Both the position numbers and the translations under genes were made by a program. 64,000 bases of DNA from Pseudomonas sp. R76 (lineage in GTDB: Bacteria; Pseudomonadota; Gammaproteobacteria; Pseudomonadales; Pseudomonadaceae), in NCBI RefSeq assembly GCF_009834565.1, contig NZ_CP019428.1:5766001-5830000 (forward strand), written 5' to 3'. Below the pieces are notes generated by a model. That model saw nothing but the letters and a program-made list of their open reading frames with translations, was not told the origin of the DNA and did no database searches. Positions 9,477-22,076 of this stretch are shown one piece after another. Every line of letters begins with the position of its first letter. The first letter of the stretch is position 1.

Positions 9477-11141
9477 ATGGCGTACTACCGCACTCCTCAT
9501 GACGTTACCGCTCTGCCCGCCTGGCAAGCGCTCAATCAACATCGCCAAGCCATGCAGGATTTCAGCATGCGCGAAGCCTTCAATGCCGATCCCCAGCGCT
9601 TTTCGCAGTTCACCCTGAGCAGCTGCGGGCTTTTCCTCGATTATTCGAAAAACCTGATCACCACCGAAACCCGCGACCTGTTGGTGGGGCTGGCCAAGGA
9701 AGTCGACCTTAAAGCCGCCATCGACGCGCTGTACGCGGGCGAACCGGTCAACTCCTCCGAAGGCCGCCCGGCCCTGCACACCGCTCTACGCCGCCCGGTG
9801 GGTGACAAGTTGTCGGTCAATGGCGTGAACATCATGCCCGACGTGCACAAGGTGCTGAACCAGATTACCGACCTCGTGGGCCGCATCCACGATGGCCTGT
9901 GGCGTGGCTACACCGAGAAGCCGATCACTGACGTGGTGAACATCGGCATCGGTGGCTCGTTCCTCGGCCCGGAGCTGGTCTCCGAAGCGCTGTTGTCCTA
10001 CGCGCATAAAGGCGTGCGCTGCCACTACCTGGCGAACATCGACGGCAGCGAGTTCCACGAGCTGACCATGAAGCTGCGCGCCGAGACCACGTTGTTCATC
10101 GTTTCGTCGAAATCCTTCAATACGCTGGAAACCCTGAAAAACGCCCAGGCCGCGCGCGCCTGGTACTTGGCCCAGGGTGGCTCGGAAGCCGAGCTGTACC
10201 GCCACTTCATCGCCGTATCGAGCAACAACGCGGCAGCCGTGGCGTTCGGTATTCGCGAAGAAAACATTTTCCCGATGTGGGACTGGGTCGGCGGCCGTTA
10301 CTCGCTGTGGTCGGCCATTGGTTTGCCAATCGCCCTGGCCATCGGCATGTCCAACTTCAAGGAACTGCTGTCCGGTGCCTACACCATGGACCAGCACTTC
10401 CAGAACGCCCCGTTCGAACAGAACATGCCGGTGCTGCTGGGCCTGCTGGGCGTGTGGTACGGCAACTTCTGGGGTGCGCAGAGCCATGCGATCCTGCCGT
10501 ACGACCACTACCTGCGTAACATCACCAAACATTTGCAGCAGCTGGACATGGAATCCAACGGCAAAAGCGTGCGCCAGGACGGCACGCCGGTGTCCACCGA
10601 TACCGGCCCGGTTATCTGGGGCGGCGTAGGCTGCAACGGTCAGCACGCGTACCACCAGTTGCTGCACCAAGGGACCCAACTTATTCCGGCTGACTTCATC
10701 GTGCCGATCGTCAGCTTCAACCCGGTTTCCGATCACCATCAGTGGCTGTACGCCAACTGCCTGTCCCAAAGCCAGGCACTGATGCTCGGCAAGACCCGCA
10801 GCGAAGCCGAAGCCGAGCTGCGCGAGAAGGGCCTGCCGGAAGCCGAAGTACAGAAGCTGGCCCCACACAAGGTGATCCCGGGCAACCGTCCGAGCAACAC
10901 CCTGGTGGTGGAGCGCATCAGCCCGCGGCGCCTGGGTGCACTGGTGGCCATGTATGAACACAAAGTGTTCGTGCAGAGCGTGATCTGGGGCATCAACGCC
11001 TTTGACCAATGGGGCGTGGAGCTGGGCAAGGAGCTGGGCAAGGGCGTTTACAACCGCCTGACCGGCGCCGAAGAAACTGTGGCTGACGATGCGTCGACCC
11101 AGGGTTTGATCAACTACTTCCGCGGCCGTCACCGCGGCTGA
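9477..11141 (+). CDS. pgi: Glucose-6-phosphate isomerase
   Basis: Pgi interconverts glucose-6-phosphate and fructose-6-phosphate. In pseudomonads, which use Entner-Doudoroff glycolysis, it serves mainly gluconeogenesis and the EDEMP cycle. The 554-residue protein contains [30 protein letters not shown], the signature [19 protein letters not shown] and the catalytic-lysine region near [17 protein letters not shown] ribosome site precedes ATG 9477. A GC-rich hairpin follows the gene. Confidence 0.97.
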   Translation: MAYYRTPHDVTALPAWQALNQHRQAMQDFSMREAFNADPQRFSQFTLSSCGLFLDYSKNLITTETRDLLVGLAKEVDLKAAIDALYAGEPVNSSEGRPALHTALRRPVGDKLSVNGVNIMPDVHKVLNQITDLVGRIHDGLWRGYTEKPITDVVNIGIGGSFLGPELVSEALLSYAHKGVRCHYLANIDGSEFHELTMKLRAETTLFIVSSKSFNTLETLKNAQAARAWYLAQGGSEAELYRHFIAVSSNNAAAVAFGIREENIFPMWDWVGGRYSLWSAIGLPIALAIGMSNFKELLSGAYTMDQHFQNAPFEQNMPVLLGLLGVWYGNFWGAQSHAILPYDHYLRNITKHLQQLDMESNGKSVRQDGTPVSTDTGPVIWGGVGCNGQHAYHQLLHQGTQLIPADFIVPIVSFNPVSDHHQWLYANCLSQSQALMLGKTRSEAEAELREKGLPEAEVQKLAPHKVIPGNRPSNTLVVERISPRRLGALVAMYEHKVFVQSVIWGINAFDQWGVELGKELGKGVYNRLTGAEETVADDASTQGLINYFRGRHRG

Positions 11142-11154
11142 GGCCGGTAGCCCG

Positions 11155-11182
11155 AGGCCAACGTCCGTTTGGACGTTGGCCT
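11155..11182 (+). terminator. Terminator hairpin after pgi
   Basis: AGGCCAACGTCC (11155-11166) and GGACGTTGGCCT (11171-11182) form a perfect 12-bp stem with a 4-base loop. The T run is almost absent, so terminator efficiency is uncertain. Confidence 0.6.
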
Positions 11183-11246
11183 TGAACCCTCTTCCCACAG
11201 CGTGCATCTTTATGCCTTGTCCCGAAAACAAGAATAAGGACCGCTC

Positions 11247-13184
<1,938 letters not shown>

Positions 13185-13200
13185 GAACCTCTGAGTCGCC

Positions 13201-14070
13201 ATGGAATTTATCCGCAGCCGCATCGAATCCCAGTTGATGAGCCTTACCGGCCTGTCGCTGGGCCAGCTGGACCTGGAAAACCCCAAAGGCGACCCAGGCC
13301 TGTTCGGGCCGGACTCGGTCTGTTGACAAGTGCATGGCGACTTCAGCAGCATGCTTATTGGCGGCATCAGCGCCTTGATGCTGCAAGCGCTGCATCCGCT
13401 GGCGCTGGCAGGCGTGTGGGACCACTCGAACTTTCGCCAGGACATGCTCGGGCGCCTGCGGCGCACGTCGCAATTTATTTCCGGCACCACCTTCGGTTCG
13501 CGCAAAGACGCCGAATGGCTGATTGAGAAAGTGCGCACCATCCACTTGCAGGTAACAGGGCATGCCCCGGACGGGCGGCCTTACGCGGCCAGCGACCCGG
13601 AATTGCTGACGTGGGTGCATGTGGCGGAAGTCAGCAACTTCCTCGCGGCCCACTTGCGTTATCGCAACCCACATCTGTCGGGCCGCGACCAGGACCGCTA
13701 CTACAGTGAAATCGCGCTGGTGGCCGAACGCTTGGGCGCGCGGCATGTTCCGCGTTCACGGCAGGAAATTTCGGATTACCTGGCGCGTATTCGTCCGCAA
13801 CTGCTGTGCGACGAGCGCAGCCGCGAGGTGCTGCGCCTGCTGGTCAATGCGCCCGCGCCCAGCGCGCTGGCCAAACCTTTTGGCAGCTTGATGATGCAGG
13901 CCGGCATCGACCTGCTGCCAGACTGGGCGAGCAGCCTGCTCGAACAGCACCAGAGCCCGCTGCAGCGCCAGATGATCCGCCTCGGGGTCAAGCGCAGCGC
14001 GCCGATGCTGCGCTGGGCAATGCGCAATGGTTCGGTGCAGCGCGCCCATCGGCGGATGGGGTTGATGTAG
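13201..14070 (+). pseudogene. Oxygenase MpaB/DUF2236 family gene with in-frame TGA
   Basis: From ATG 13201 the frame encodes 41 residues ending GPDSVC, then reads TGA at 13324-13326. It continues in the same frame with QVHGDFSSMLIGG and another 245 codons to TAG 14068-14070. From memory, MpaB/DUF2236 proteins have a tryptophan at this point (SVTW-VHGD type), so a single TGG to TGA change explains the stop. The downstream part keeps family-like segments such as EWLIEKVRTIHLQVTGHAPDGR and LLTWVHVAEVSNF. An internal start (ATG 13333 or 13351) would lose the conserved N-terminus. Treat as a nonsense-mutated gene unless readthrough or a base-call error is shown. Confidence 0.75.
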
Positions 14071-14128
14071 GCGGCGCCCCATAACTGTTAAACTCCGCGC
14101 CCATATTTACGCAAGCAAGGCGCGCTCC

Positions 14129-15145
14129 ATGACTCCCTTGAATCAGGCGCTGCGCGCCGCCCTCGATCACCGCGAAGATCTGATCAACCAGCTGCACGCC
14201 CAGGGCACCGACTGCTACCGGTTGTTCCACGGCAGCCAGGAAGGCGCCGGCGGCCTGACCATCGACCGTTACGGCCCGCAATTGCTGGTGCAGAGCTTTC
14301 ACCAGTCGCTGGAAACCGCCGACCTTTTGGACCTGCACCAGCAGATCAACCAGTTCATGGGCCTGGAATTGCTGCTGGTGTACAACGACCGCTCCCGTGG
14401 CAACTCGCGGATCGACCGTGAAGACACGGTGTACCGCGCCGAACCTGCGGCGCTGGAAGACTTGGTCGGCCACGAATGGGGCCTCAATTACCGCGTGCGT
14501 GGGCGCCACGCCGGGCAAGACCCGCTGCTGTTTCTCGACCTGCGCAACACCCGCGGTTGGGTCAAGGACCACAGCGCCGGCAAAAGCGTGCTCAACCTGT
14601 TCGCCTACACCTGCGGCGTCGGCCTGAGCGCAGCAGCCGGTGGCGCCCGCGAGGTGTGCAACCTGGACTTCGCCGAAGGCAACCTGGCAGTCGGTCGCGA
14701 AAACGGCCTGCTCAACCCGCAGTTGCCGGCCATGGAATTCGTGCAGTCCGACTACTTCCCGGCGATTCGCCAACTGGCGGGCTTGCCGATCACCCAGCGG
14801 CGCGGGCAAAAACTGCCGAGCTATCCGCGCCTTGAGCAGCGCCAGTTTGACCTGGTACTGCTCGACCCGCCGGCCTGGGCCAAAAGTGCCTTCGGCACCG
14901 TCGACCTGTTGCGCGACTACCAAAGCCTGCTCAAGCCTGCGCTGTTGGCTACTGCCGACGATGGCGTGCTGATCTGCTGCAACAACCTGGCAAAAGTCAG
15001 CATGGAGGATTGGCGTGAACAGGTGCTGCGTTGCGCCGAAAAAGCCGGTCGGCCGGTACGCGACTGGCAAATCATGACGCCGGGAGCGGACTTCCCCTCG
15101 CAGGACCAACAGCCGCCGTTGAAAACCCTGATCCTGCAGTTGTAG
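14129..15145 (+). CDS. Class I SAM-dependent methyltransferase (RlmI-like)
   Basis: This 338-residue protein resembles 23S rRNA cytosine methyltransferases of the RlmI/PUA-MTase group. It has GGLTIDRYG and LLLVYNDRSR in the N-terminal part, the SAM-binding segment SVLNLFAYTCGVGLSAA (about residues 155-171), NLDFAEGNLAVGREN, and the catalytic motif LVLLDPPAWAKSAFG (about 251-265). CCNNLAKVS follows the DPP motif. The exact target nucleotide is not deducible. It stands alone between the broken MpaB-like gene and the large DUF748 gene, with a short gap on each side. Confidence 0.8.
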   Translation: MTPLNQALRAALDHREDLINQLHAQGTDCYRLFHGSQEGAGGLTIDRYGPQLLVQSFHQSLETADLLDLHQQINQFMGLELLLVYNDRSRGNSRIDREDTVYRAEPAALEDLVGHEWGLNYRVRGRHAGQDPLLFLDLRNTRGWVKDHSAGKSVLNLFAYTCGVGLSAAAGGAREVCNLDFAEGNLAVGRENGLLNPQLPAMEFVQSDYFPAIRQLAGLPITQRRGQKLPSYPRLEQRQFDLVLLDPPAWAKSAFGTVDLLRDYQSLLKPALLATADDGVLICCNNLAKVSMEDWREQVLRCAEKAGRPVRDWQIMTPGADFPSQDQQPPLKTLILQL

Positions 15146-15220
15146 TACTTTTCCCAAGAGCTCCGGTGCTTCGGAACCGAAAACCCGTGCCATACTCCAA
15201 GGCACTCCTGTTCGACATAG

Positions 15221-18166
15221 ATGGCGTCACTCATGCCCAAAGGATTGATCCGCGCCGCTGGCGCCTTGTTGACCGCCCTGGCTCTGTACAGCTTGCTGGG
15301 CTTTCTGATTCTGCCGGGCATCGCCCTTCGCATTGCCAACCAACAGTTGGCCAACTACGCCACGGTGCCGGCCCGCCTCGAGCGCATCGAGCTCAACCCG
15401 TTCAGCCTGGAAGTCACGGCATGGGGCTTGAAGATCGGCGAACCGGGCAAGGAGCAAGTGGGTTTCGAGCGCCTTTACGCCAACCTGCAGATCGACAGCC
15501 TCTGGACCCGCGCCCTGCACCTGGCCGATGTGCAACTCGACCAGCCCAAGACCGAGCTGCTGTTCGACAAGTCCGGCAAGTTGAACCTGGCGCAATTGTT
15601 CAAGCTCCCACCGAGTGAACCCACCCCGACCGACCCTAACGCCAAGCCGTTTCCGCTGCGCATCGACAGCATCAAGCTGGCCGGTGGCTACGTGCACTTT
15701 CAGGATTTGCGCCCCAGCGAACCGATCGAATTCCTCTACAACAAACTCGACTTTGAGCTGAAAAACCTCAGCACCTTACCGGAAGACAATGCCAACATGA
15801 CCTTGGTCGCGGCCGGCCCTGAGGGCGGGCAAATCGACTGGAAAGGCAATTTCAGCCTGGTGCCGATCACGTCCGAAGGCACGCTGAAAGTCACCGACGG
15901 CAAGATGAAAGCCTGGTGGCCGTATGTGCGGGACTCGGTTCCGCTGGTGCTTGAAGACGGCGTGCTGAATTTCAGCACCGACTACAAATTCAGCCTGGCT
16001 AAAGAAACCGAACTGAACCTGACCAACACCGCCGCCAGCATCGCGCCATTTGCGATCAAGGCACCGGATGGTCGGCCACTGGTGCGCCTGGAACGCCTGG
16101 ACGTCAGCGAAACCACAGTCGACCTGGCCAAGCAGCAGGTCGTAGTCGGCAAGATACGCAGTAACAAGCTGGAAACCTGGGCGGCCCGTGAGGCCGATGG
16201 CCAGCTGGACTGGCAGAAACTTTTTGCCAGCCAGCCGAGCAAACCAGCCAAGGCGCCGGAGCCTGCTACAGCGCCGGCGACTGCCGACTCGCCGAAAGCT
16301 GAACCTGCGGCCCCAAGCAAACCTTGGCAAGTACTGCTCAAGGATGTGCAACTGCGTAACTATCAAGTGCACCTGGCTGACCGTGCGGCCAAGCCTGCCG
16401 TGGCGCTGGAACTGGGCCCATTGAATGTCGACGTGCAGAACTTCGACAGCCTCAACAAAAGCCCTTTTACCTTGAAGGTCGACACCGGCCTGGGTAAACA
16501 AGGCAAGATCCAGGCAACCGGCGAGGTCAACCTCAACCCGGTCAGCGCCAAACTCAAAGTGAATACACAGGACATCGACCTGCGCGTCGCCCAGTCCTAC
16601 ATCAGCCCGTTCATTCGCCTGGAATTGCGCAGCGGCATGCTGGGTAGCAACCTGGATGTGAACCTGAAAAGCACTGAGCCATTGGCGCTTCAGGTCACCG
16701 GCCGCGCTCAGGTCGACCAATTGCATACCCTGGACACACTCAAGACCCGCGACTTCCTCAAGTGGCAGCGGCTGGTGCTCGAAGGTGTGAACTACCAGCA
16801 CGGCGATAGCTTGTCGATCGACAAGGTGAACCTGCTGCAGCCGTATGCGCGTTTCATGATCAACGATGACCGCACCACCAACATCGACGACTTGCTGATT
16901 CCGCAGCCGGCCGACAGTGGCGCTAAATCAGCAGGCAAACCTGCGGCCAGTAAAGACAAGCCGTTGGGCATTCATATCGGCCAGATCACGATCAACGACG
17001 GCTCGGCCAACTTCGCCGACTTCAGCCTCACCCCGAACTTCGCCACGGCCATTCAACAGCTCAACGGCCAGATCGGCACCATTGACAGTCGCCAGGCCAA
17101 ACCGGCCAGCGTCGACATCAAGGGTAAGGTTGATCGCTATGCGCCGGTGACTATCAAAGGCAGCGTGAACCCGTTTGATCCGATGGCGGCGCTGGACATC
17201 GCCACCAGCTTCAAACGCGTCGAACTGACCACGTTGACGCCGTATTCCGGCAAGTTCGCCGGTTTCCGCATTCGCAAGGGCCGCCTCAACCTTGACCTGC
17301 ATTATGTGATTACCAAAGGCCAGTTGAAGGCTGAAAACAAAGTGGTGGTTGAACAGCTGCAACTCGGTGAGAAAGTCGACAGCGCCGATGCCGTGGACTT
17401 GCCGATTCGCCTGGCTATCGCCCTGCTCAAGGACTCTGACGGCAAGATCTCCATCGAACTGCCAGTGACCGGCGACCTGAACAACCCGCAATTCAGCGTG
17501 ATGCCGATCGTGTGGCAGACCCTGCGTAACCTGGTGGTGCGCGCAGCGACGGCGCCGTTCAAGTTTATCGGCGGGCTGGTGACTGGCGGGGGCTCGGAAG
17601 ACCTGGGCAATGTGTCGTTCGCCCCAGGCTCCAGCGAATTAAACAAAGACGCCGAAGGTGCGCTGAACACCCTGGCCAAAGCGCTGAAAGAGCGCCCTAC
17701 CCTGCGCCTGGAAATCGAAGGCAGGGCGGCGGCCAGCAGCGACGGGCCGTTCCTGGCCGCTGAGCGTCTGGAACGTGAATATCAGTACAACTACTACAAA
17801 ATCCTCCAGCGCCGTGGCGACAAAGTCCCGGCCCAGGCTTCGTTGCTGGTGGTGCCAGAGAAGGAAAAGGCGCCGTTGCTGGAAGGCATCTACCGCACGC
17901 GATTGAAACAACAGCCGCCAGCCGAATGGAAAGACTTGAGCAGCGATGAGCGCACCGCGAAGCTGCGTGATGGCTTGATCAAGTTCTGGGGCGCCAGCGA
18001 CGTACTGCTGCGCCAGCTGGGCCAAGACCGGGCCAGCACCATCAAGGACTACTTGGTGGACAAGGGCCAGTTGGAAGATGACCGGGTGTACTTCATTGAC
18101 GCCAACCTTGGGCAGGCGGAGAAGGATGGTCGAGTGGTAACGCCGATGCATCTGGATGCTGAGTAA
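15221..18166 (+). CDS. Large AsmA-like DUF748 envelope protein
   Basis: This 981-residue protein has one N-terminal hydrophobic helix (about residues 10-35) and then a long region of beta-rich AsmA/DUF748 repeats, with an Ala/Pro/Lys-rich linker near 345-370. The last 150 residues resemble an OmpA-like C-terminal region (VSFAPGSSELNKDAEG, TLRLEIEGRA, LGQDRASTIKDYLV). The family is thought to act in the periplasm in lipid transport or outer-membrane homeostasis; no specific role is shown here. ATG 15221 is used, with ATG 15233 possible. A REP element follows directly. Confidence 0.8.
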   Translation: MASLMPKGLIRAAGALLTALALYSLLGFLILPGIALRIANQQLANYATVPARLERIELNPFSLEVTAWGLKIGEPGKEQVGFERLYANLQIDSLWTRALHLADVQLDQPKTELLFDKSGKLNLAQLFKLPPSEPTPTDPNAKPFPLRIDSIKLAGGYVHFQDLRPSEPIEFLYNKLDFELKNLSTLPEDNANMTLVAAGPEGGQIDWKGNFSLVPITSEGTLKVTDGKMKAWWPYVRDSVPLVLEDGVLNFSTDYKFSLAKETELNLTNTAASIAPFAIKAPDGRPLVRLERLDVSETTVDLAKQQVVVGKIRSNKLETWAAREADGQLDWQKLFASQPSKPAKAPEPATAPATADSPKAEPAAPSKPWQVLLKDVQLRNYQVHLADRAAKPAVALELGPLNVDVQNFDSLNKSPFTLKVDTGLGKQGKIQATGEVNLNPVSAKLKVNTQDIDLRVAQSYISPFIRLELRSGMLGSNLDVNLKSTEPLALQVTGRAQVDQLHTLDTLKTRDFLKWQRLVLEGVNYQHGDSLSIDKVNLLQPYARFMINDDRTTNIDDLLIPQPADSGAKSAGKPAASKDKPLGIHIGQITINDGSANFADFSLTPNFATAIQQLNGQIGTIDSRQAKPASVDIKGKVDRYAPVTIKGSVNPFDPMAALDIATSFKRVELTTLTPYSGKFAGFRIRKGRLNLDLHYVITKGQLKAENKVVVEQLQLGEKVDSADAVDLPIRLAIALLKDSDGKISIELPVTGDLNNPQFSVMPIVWQTLRNLVVRAATAPFKFIGGLVTGGGSEDLGNVSFAPGSSELNKDAEGALNTLAKALKERPTLRLEIEGRAAASSDGPFLAAERLEREYQYNYYKILQRRGDKVPAQASLLVVPEKEKAPLLEGIYRTRLKQQPPAEWKDLSSDERTAKLRDGLIKFWGASDVLLRQLGQDRASTIKDYLVDKGQLEDDRVYFIDANLGQAEKDGRVVTPMHLDAE

Positions 18167-18188
18167 CCGGCAACCAGCACTGATCTAA

Positions 18189-18294
18189 ATGTGGGAGCGG
18201 GCTTGCTCGCGAATGCGGTGGGCCAGTCGGTACATCTGGTGACTGACACTCCGTCTTCGCGAGCAAGCCCGCTCCCACATTTGCTCCCACATTT
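18189..18294. repeat. REP-type inverted repeat
   Basis: GTGGGAGCGGGCTTGCTCGCG begins at 18191 and its reverse complement lies at 18258-18278, with about 45 bases between. This is the REP doublet common in P. fluorescens genomes. The right arm is followed by a second GCTCCCACATTT, giving a 12-bp tandem duplication (18271-18282 and 18283-18294). Confidence 0.85.
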
Positions 18295-18342
18295 GTCTGA
18301 TCTTTGTGGGCCTGGCAATTTTGTGTTCTGACCACAATAGAA

Positions 18343-18370
18343 CAGGCCCCGACACAAGTGCCGGGGCCTG
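18343..18370. terminator. Bidirectional terminator-like hairpin
   Basis: CAGGCCCCG and CGGGGCCTG flank CACaaGTG, making a near-perfect long stem between the convergent DUF748 and BON genes. There are few T residues on either side. Bases 18371-18475 contain nothing else that I can identify. Confidence 0.55.
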
Positions 18371-18475
18371 TAATGACCACATCCGTGTGGCCGGTCGCAT
18401 GAACTCCAGAGGTGCTGGGTGGATAACTAACTCACCTTAAGCCGCCGCCGTCTCGTTCAGACGAATAGTTAAGCG

Positions 18476-19096
18476 TTACTCTGCTTTCAGGCCATCGGCC
18501 GATACAGCTTTAACGCCTTTGATTTTCTTGGTGATGTTCACCGCAGTAGTTTTCTGAGCTTCAGTCACAGCGACGGAAGAGGACAGGGAAACTACGCCTT
18601 TGTTGGTTTCGACTTTGATGTCGGTGCCAGGAATGCCTTTCTCGGTTACCAGGTCAGCTTTCACTTTGGTGGTGATCCAGGTGTCAGAGGTAGCACCCTT
18701 GGCGTCAGCGGCTGCGCCTTTGGTTTTGTCGATGTTGTCTGCTTTAGTAGCGCCGCCAGCCATCAGGCCGTCAGCGGAAACAGCGGTAACACCTTTGATT
18801 TTCTTGGTGATCGCTACGGCAGTTGCTTTCTGCGAGTCAGAGATCGCAACTGTCGAGGACAGGGAAACCACACCTTTGTTGGTCTCAACCTTGATGTCCG
18901 AGCCAGGAATGCCTTTTTCAGTCAGCAGGTCGGATTTAACTTTGGTGGTGATCCAAGTATCCGAAACGCTTTCTTTAGCCTTGGTAGCTTCACCAGCCGC
19001 CATGGTCATTGGGGCTTGGGAAGTCTGAGCAAAGGCTACGTTAGCACCCATGGCCAGAGTCAGAGCGGTAGCAGTAGCGAGAGCGAACTTCTTCAT
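18476..19096 (-). CDS. Periplasmic double BON-domain protein (OsmY-like)
   Basis: The 206-residue protein has a signal peptide (MKKFALATATALTLAMG, cleavage after AFA near residue 23) and two BON domains at about 45-113 and 136-204. The two domains are 56/67 identical, indicating an internal duplication. BON proteins such as OsmY bind phospholipid or act as periplasmic stress chaperones. The gene stands alone, with 245 bases of upstream sequence before the pnp terminator. That stretch must carry its promoter, but I see no clear operator. Confidence 0.85.
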   Translation of the reverse strand: MKKFALATATALTLAMGANVAFAQTSQAPMTMAAGEATKAKESVSDTWITTKVKSDLLTEKGIPGSDIKVETNKGVVSLSSTVAISDSQKATAVAITKKIKGVTAVSADGLMAGGATKADNIDKTKGAAADAKGATSDTWITTKVKADLVTEKGIPGTDIKVETNKGVVSLSSSVAVTEAQKTTAVNITKKIKGVKAVSADGLKAE

Positions 19097-19341
19097 ACGA
19101 GTAACTCCTGTTTTATTAAAAGTCTGCAGTGTGTATACCTTGATGCTGCAGCGTTAACAGGGTTATTGCAGGCAGCGTGCCAAGTACTAATTGAAAATAT
19201 TATCCATACAAATCAATGACTTATGAAAACAGCCGATTTTCGGAATCGTGCAACTTGCATGAAGTCGATCGTGACTGCGTGCAAGTTGCGGCTTTTGGGA
19301 TTTACTAAGCGACTGATTTCCCGGCATTTTCCTATGGGCAT

Positions 19342-19370
19342 AAAAAAAGGACTCCGAAGAGTCCTTTTTT
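19342..19370. terminator. Bidirectional terminator at the end of pnp
   Basis: AAAAAAAGGACTC and GAGTCCTTTTTT form a stem around CGAA, with A and T runs on both sides. It lies 20 bases past the pnp stop and so ends the long minus-strand transcript. Confidence 0.9.
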
Positions 19371-19390
19371 CAGCGTGAGCTGGCGGGTGA

Positions 19391-21496
19391 TTAAACGCCC
19401 GAAGCCTTGGCTGCTGCTACGTCCTTGATGGACAGCTTGATACGGCCGCGGTTGTCCACGTCCAGTACCAGTACTTCCACTTCCTGGCCTTCTTTCAGAA
19501 TGTCGGTCACTTTCTCAACACGAGCGTCGCTCAGCATGGAGATGTGAACCAGACCGTCTTTGCCCGGCAGGATGTTGACGAATGCGCCGAAGTCGACGAT
19601 GCGCTCAACTTTACCGACGTAGATCTTGCCGATCTCGGCTTCAGCGGTGATGCACAGAACGCGCTGACGTGCAGCTTCAGCAGCTTCCTTGGTTTCGCCG
19701 AAGATCTTGATCGAGCCGTCGTCTTCGATGTCGATCGAAGCCTTGGTCTCTTCACAGATCGCACGAATGGTCGCGCCGCCTTTACCGATAACATCACGGA
19801 TTTTGTCGGTGTCGATTTTCATCGCGATCATGGTCGGAGCATTTTCCGACAGTTCGGTACGGGACTGACCGATGATCTGGTTCATCTGACCGAGGATGTT
19901 CAGGCGCGCTTCCAGGGCTTGGCCCAGAGCGATTTCCATGATTTCTTCGGTGATGCCTTTGATCTTGATGTCCATCTGCAGCGCGGTAACACCTTTAGCG
20001 GTACCGGCTACTTTGAAGTCCATGTCGCCCAGGTGGTCTTCGTCACCCAGGATGTCGGTCAGGATGGCGAACTTCTCGCCTTCTTTAACCAGGCCCATGG
20101 CGATGCCGGCAACCGGTGCCTTCATCGGTACACCAGCGTCCATCAATGCCAGGGAAGCACCGCAAACGGAGGCCATGGAGCTGGAACCGTTGGACTCGGT
20201 GATTTCCGACACAACACGAATGGTGTACGGGAACACGTCGGCGGCAGGCAGCATGGCGGCAATCGAACGACGGGCCAGACGGCCGTGACCGATTTCGCGA
20301 CGACCAGCACCCCCCATGCGACCACACTCACCTACCGAGAACGGAGGGAAGTTGTAGTGCAGCATGAACGGGTCTTTTTTCTCGCCTTCCAGGGTGTCCA
20401 GCAGCTGTGCGTCACGGGCGGTGCCCAGGGTCGCGACTACCAGGGCCTGAGTTTCACCACGGGTGAACAGGGCCGAACCGTGAGTTTTCGGCAGAACGCC
20501 GACTTCGATGTTCAGCGGACGTACGGTGCGGGTGTCGCGACCGTCGATACGTGGCTTGCCGTTAACGATGTTTTCGCGAACGGTGCGGTATTCGATTTCG
20601 CCGAATGCAGCTTTGACGTCGCTGGCGGAAGGCTGGCCTTCTTCACCGGACAGCTTGGCCACAACCTGGTCCTTCAACTCGCCCAGGCGAGCGTAACGGT
20701 CAGCCTTGACGGTGATGGTGTAGGCGTCGGAGATGGCTGCGCCGAACTCGGAGCGGATCGCGCCCAGCAGTTCAGTCGCTTCAGCTTGTGGAGCCCAGGA
20801 CCAAGTAGGCTTGGCAGCTTCAGCGGCCAGCTCTTTAACGGCATTGATCACAACCTGGAACTCGTCGTGAGCAAACAGTACCGCGCCCAGCATCTGGTCT
20901 TCGGTCAGCTCTTTGGCTTCCGATTCAACCATCAACACGGCTTCCGAAGTACCGGCAACGACCATGTCCAGGCTCGAAGCTTTCTGTTGTTCGTAAGTCG
21001 GGTTCAGCAGGTAGCCAGTGCTTTCGTGGAACGCAACGCGGGCAGCGCCGATCGGGCCATCGAAAGGAATACCGGAGATGGCCAGGGCAGCCGAGGTACC
21101 GATCATCGCAGCGATGTCCGGATCGGTCTTTTTGCTGGTGGAAACGACGGTGCAGACAACCTGCACTTCGTTCATGAAGCCTTCTGGGAACAGCGGACGG
21201 ATTGGACGGTCGATCAGTCGGGAAGTCAGGGTTTCTTTTTCGGAAGGACGGCCTTCGCGCTTGAAGAAACCGCCAGGGATCTTACCGGCAGCGTAAGTCT
21301 TTTCCTGGTAGTGAACGGAAAGAGGGAAGAAGCCTTTGCTTGGGTCAGCGGTCTTGGCGCCAACAACGGTCACCAATACGGTGACGTCGTCGTCAACGGT
21401 AACCAGCACTGCGCCGGAGGCTTGACGGGCGATACGGCCTGTCTCGAGGGTAACGGTCGACTGACCGAACTGGAATGTTTTGATAACCGGGTTCAC
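19391..21496 (-). CDS. pnp: Polynucleotide phosphorylase
   Basis: PNPase is the phosphorolytic 3'-5' exoribonuclease of the RNA degradosome. The 701-residue protein has two RNase PH domains (about 1-130 and 310-540), a KH domain with [15 protein letters not shown], and an S1 domain (about 620-690) with [20 protein letters not shown]. It is the last gene of the rpsO-pnp pair. In enterobacteria pnp is autoregulated through its leader; the 195-base gap to rpsO would hold such a leader, but I do not see a definite structure. Confidence 0.97.
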   Translation of the reverse strand: MNPVIKTFQFGQSTVTLETGRIARQASGAVLVTVDDDVTVLVTVVGAKTADPSKGFFPLSVHYQEKTYAAGKIPGGFFKREGRPSEKETLTSRLIDRPIRPLFPEGFMNEVQVVCTVVSTSKKTDPDIAAMIGTSAALAISGIPFDGPIGAARVAFHESTGYLLNPTYEQQKASSLDMVVAGTSEAVLMVESEAKELTEDQMLGAVLFAHDEFQVVINAVKELAAEAAKPTWSWAPQAEATELLGAIRSEFGAAISDAYTITVKADRYARLGELKDQVVAKLSGEEGQPSASDVKAAFGEIEYRTVRENIVNGKPRIDGRDTRTVRPLNIEVGVLPKTHGSALFTRGETQALVVATLGTARDAQLLDTLEGEKKDPFMLHYNFPPFSVGECGRMGGAGRREIGHGRLARRSIAAMLPAADVFPYTIRVVSEITESNGSSSMASVCGASLALMDAGVPMKAPVAGIAMGLVKEGEKFAILTDILGDEDHLGDMDFKVAGTAKGVTALQMDIKIKGITEEIMEIALGQALEARLNILGQMNQIIGQSRTELSENAPTMIAMKIDTDKIRDVIGKGGATIRAICEETKASIDIEDDGSIKIFGETKEAAEAARQRVLCITAEAEIGKIYVGKVERIVDFGAFVNILPGKDGLVHISMLSDARVEKVTDILKEGQEVEVLVLDVDNRGRIKLSIKDVAAAKASGV

Positions 21497-21691
21497 GGTG
21501 TCCTACCTTCTTTGTGGCTCTTGGGGGAACTTGTTTTCTTGCGAAATTCTTGGGCAATGTCGGGAATCGGCCCGACCCTCGTCCAGGGTAAAACGTGTAT
21601 CCAGATAAAACTTGAGGCTGGGAGCCTGCCATGGGCCAGCGGGAATCCCACTGACACACGGCAAACAACCAACCTCTAGCGCAATCGCTTA

Positions 21692-21961
21692 TTAGCGACG
21701 CAGACCCAGGCGACCGATCAGAGCCTGATAACGACCCAGATCCTTGCCTTTCAGGTAGTCCAGCAGCTTACGGCGCTGGTTTACCATGCGGATCAGACCA
21801 CGACGGGAGTGGTGGTCTTTACCGTTGGCCTTGAAGTGACCTTGCAGCTTGTTGATGTTGTGGGTCAGCAGTGCAACTTGCACTTCTGGCGAACCAGTGT
21901 CACCAACAGCTTGCTGATAGTCAGCAACGATTTGTGCTTTTTCTTGAACGTCGAGAGCCAT
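21692..21961 (-). CDS. rpsO: 30S ribosomal protein S15
   Basis: S15 binds the central domain of 16S rRNA early in 30S assembly. The 89-residue protein has the normal length and the family segments [30 protein letters not shown] and RRKLLDYLK. It lies between truB and pnp, as in most gamma-proteobacteria. Confidence 0.98.
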   Translation of the reverse strand: MALDVQEKAQIVADYQQAVGDTGSPEVQVALLTHNINKLQGHFKANGKDHHSRRGLIRMVNQRRKLLDYLKGKDLGRYQALIGRLGLRR

Positions 21962-22076
21962 GAGGCAATCCTTTTTTCAGGAAACCACCCAAAGGGCAGT
22001 TTCAACAGGCCAGGGACAAATCCCTGTATCTAAAAATGAGTGTTGACCGTGCCTGTTAACAGCCACACTCGTTCGG

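Noticed and set aside
13324..13326. TGA read as selenocysteine in the MpaB-like gene
   Set aside because: The position looks like the family's tryptophan, no SECIS-like stem was evident just after it, and this family is not known to use selenocysteine.
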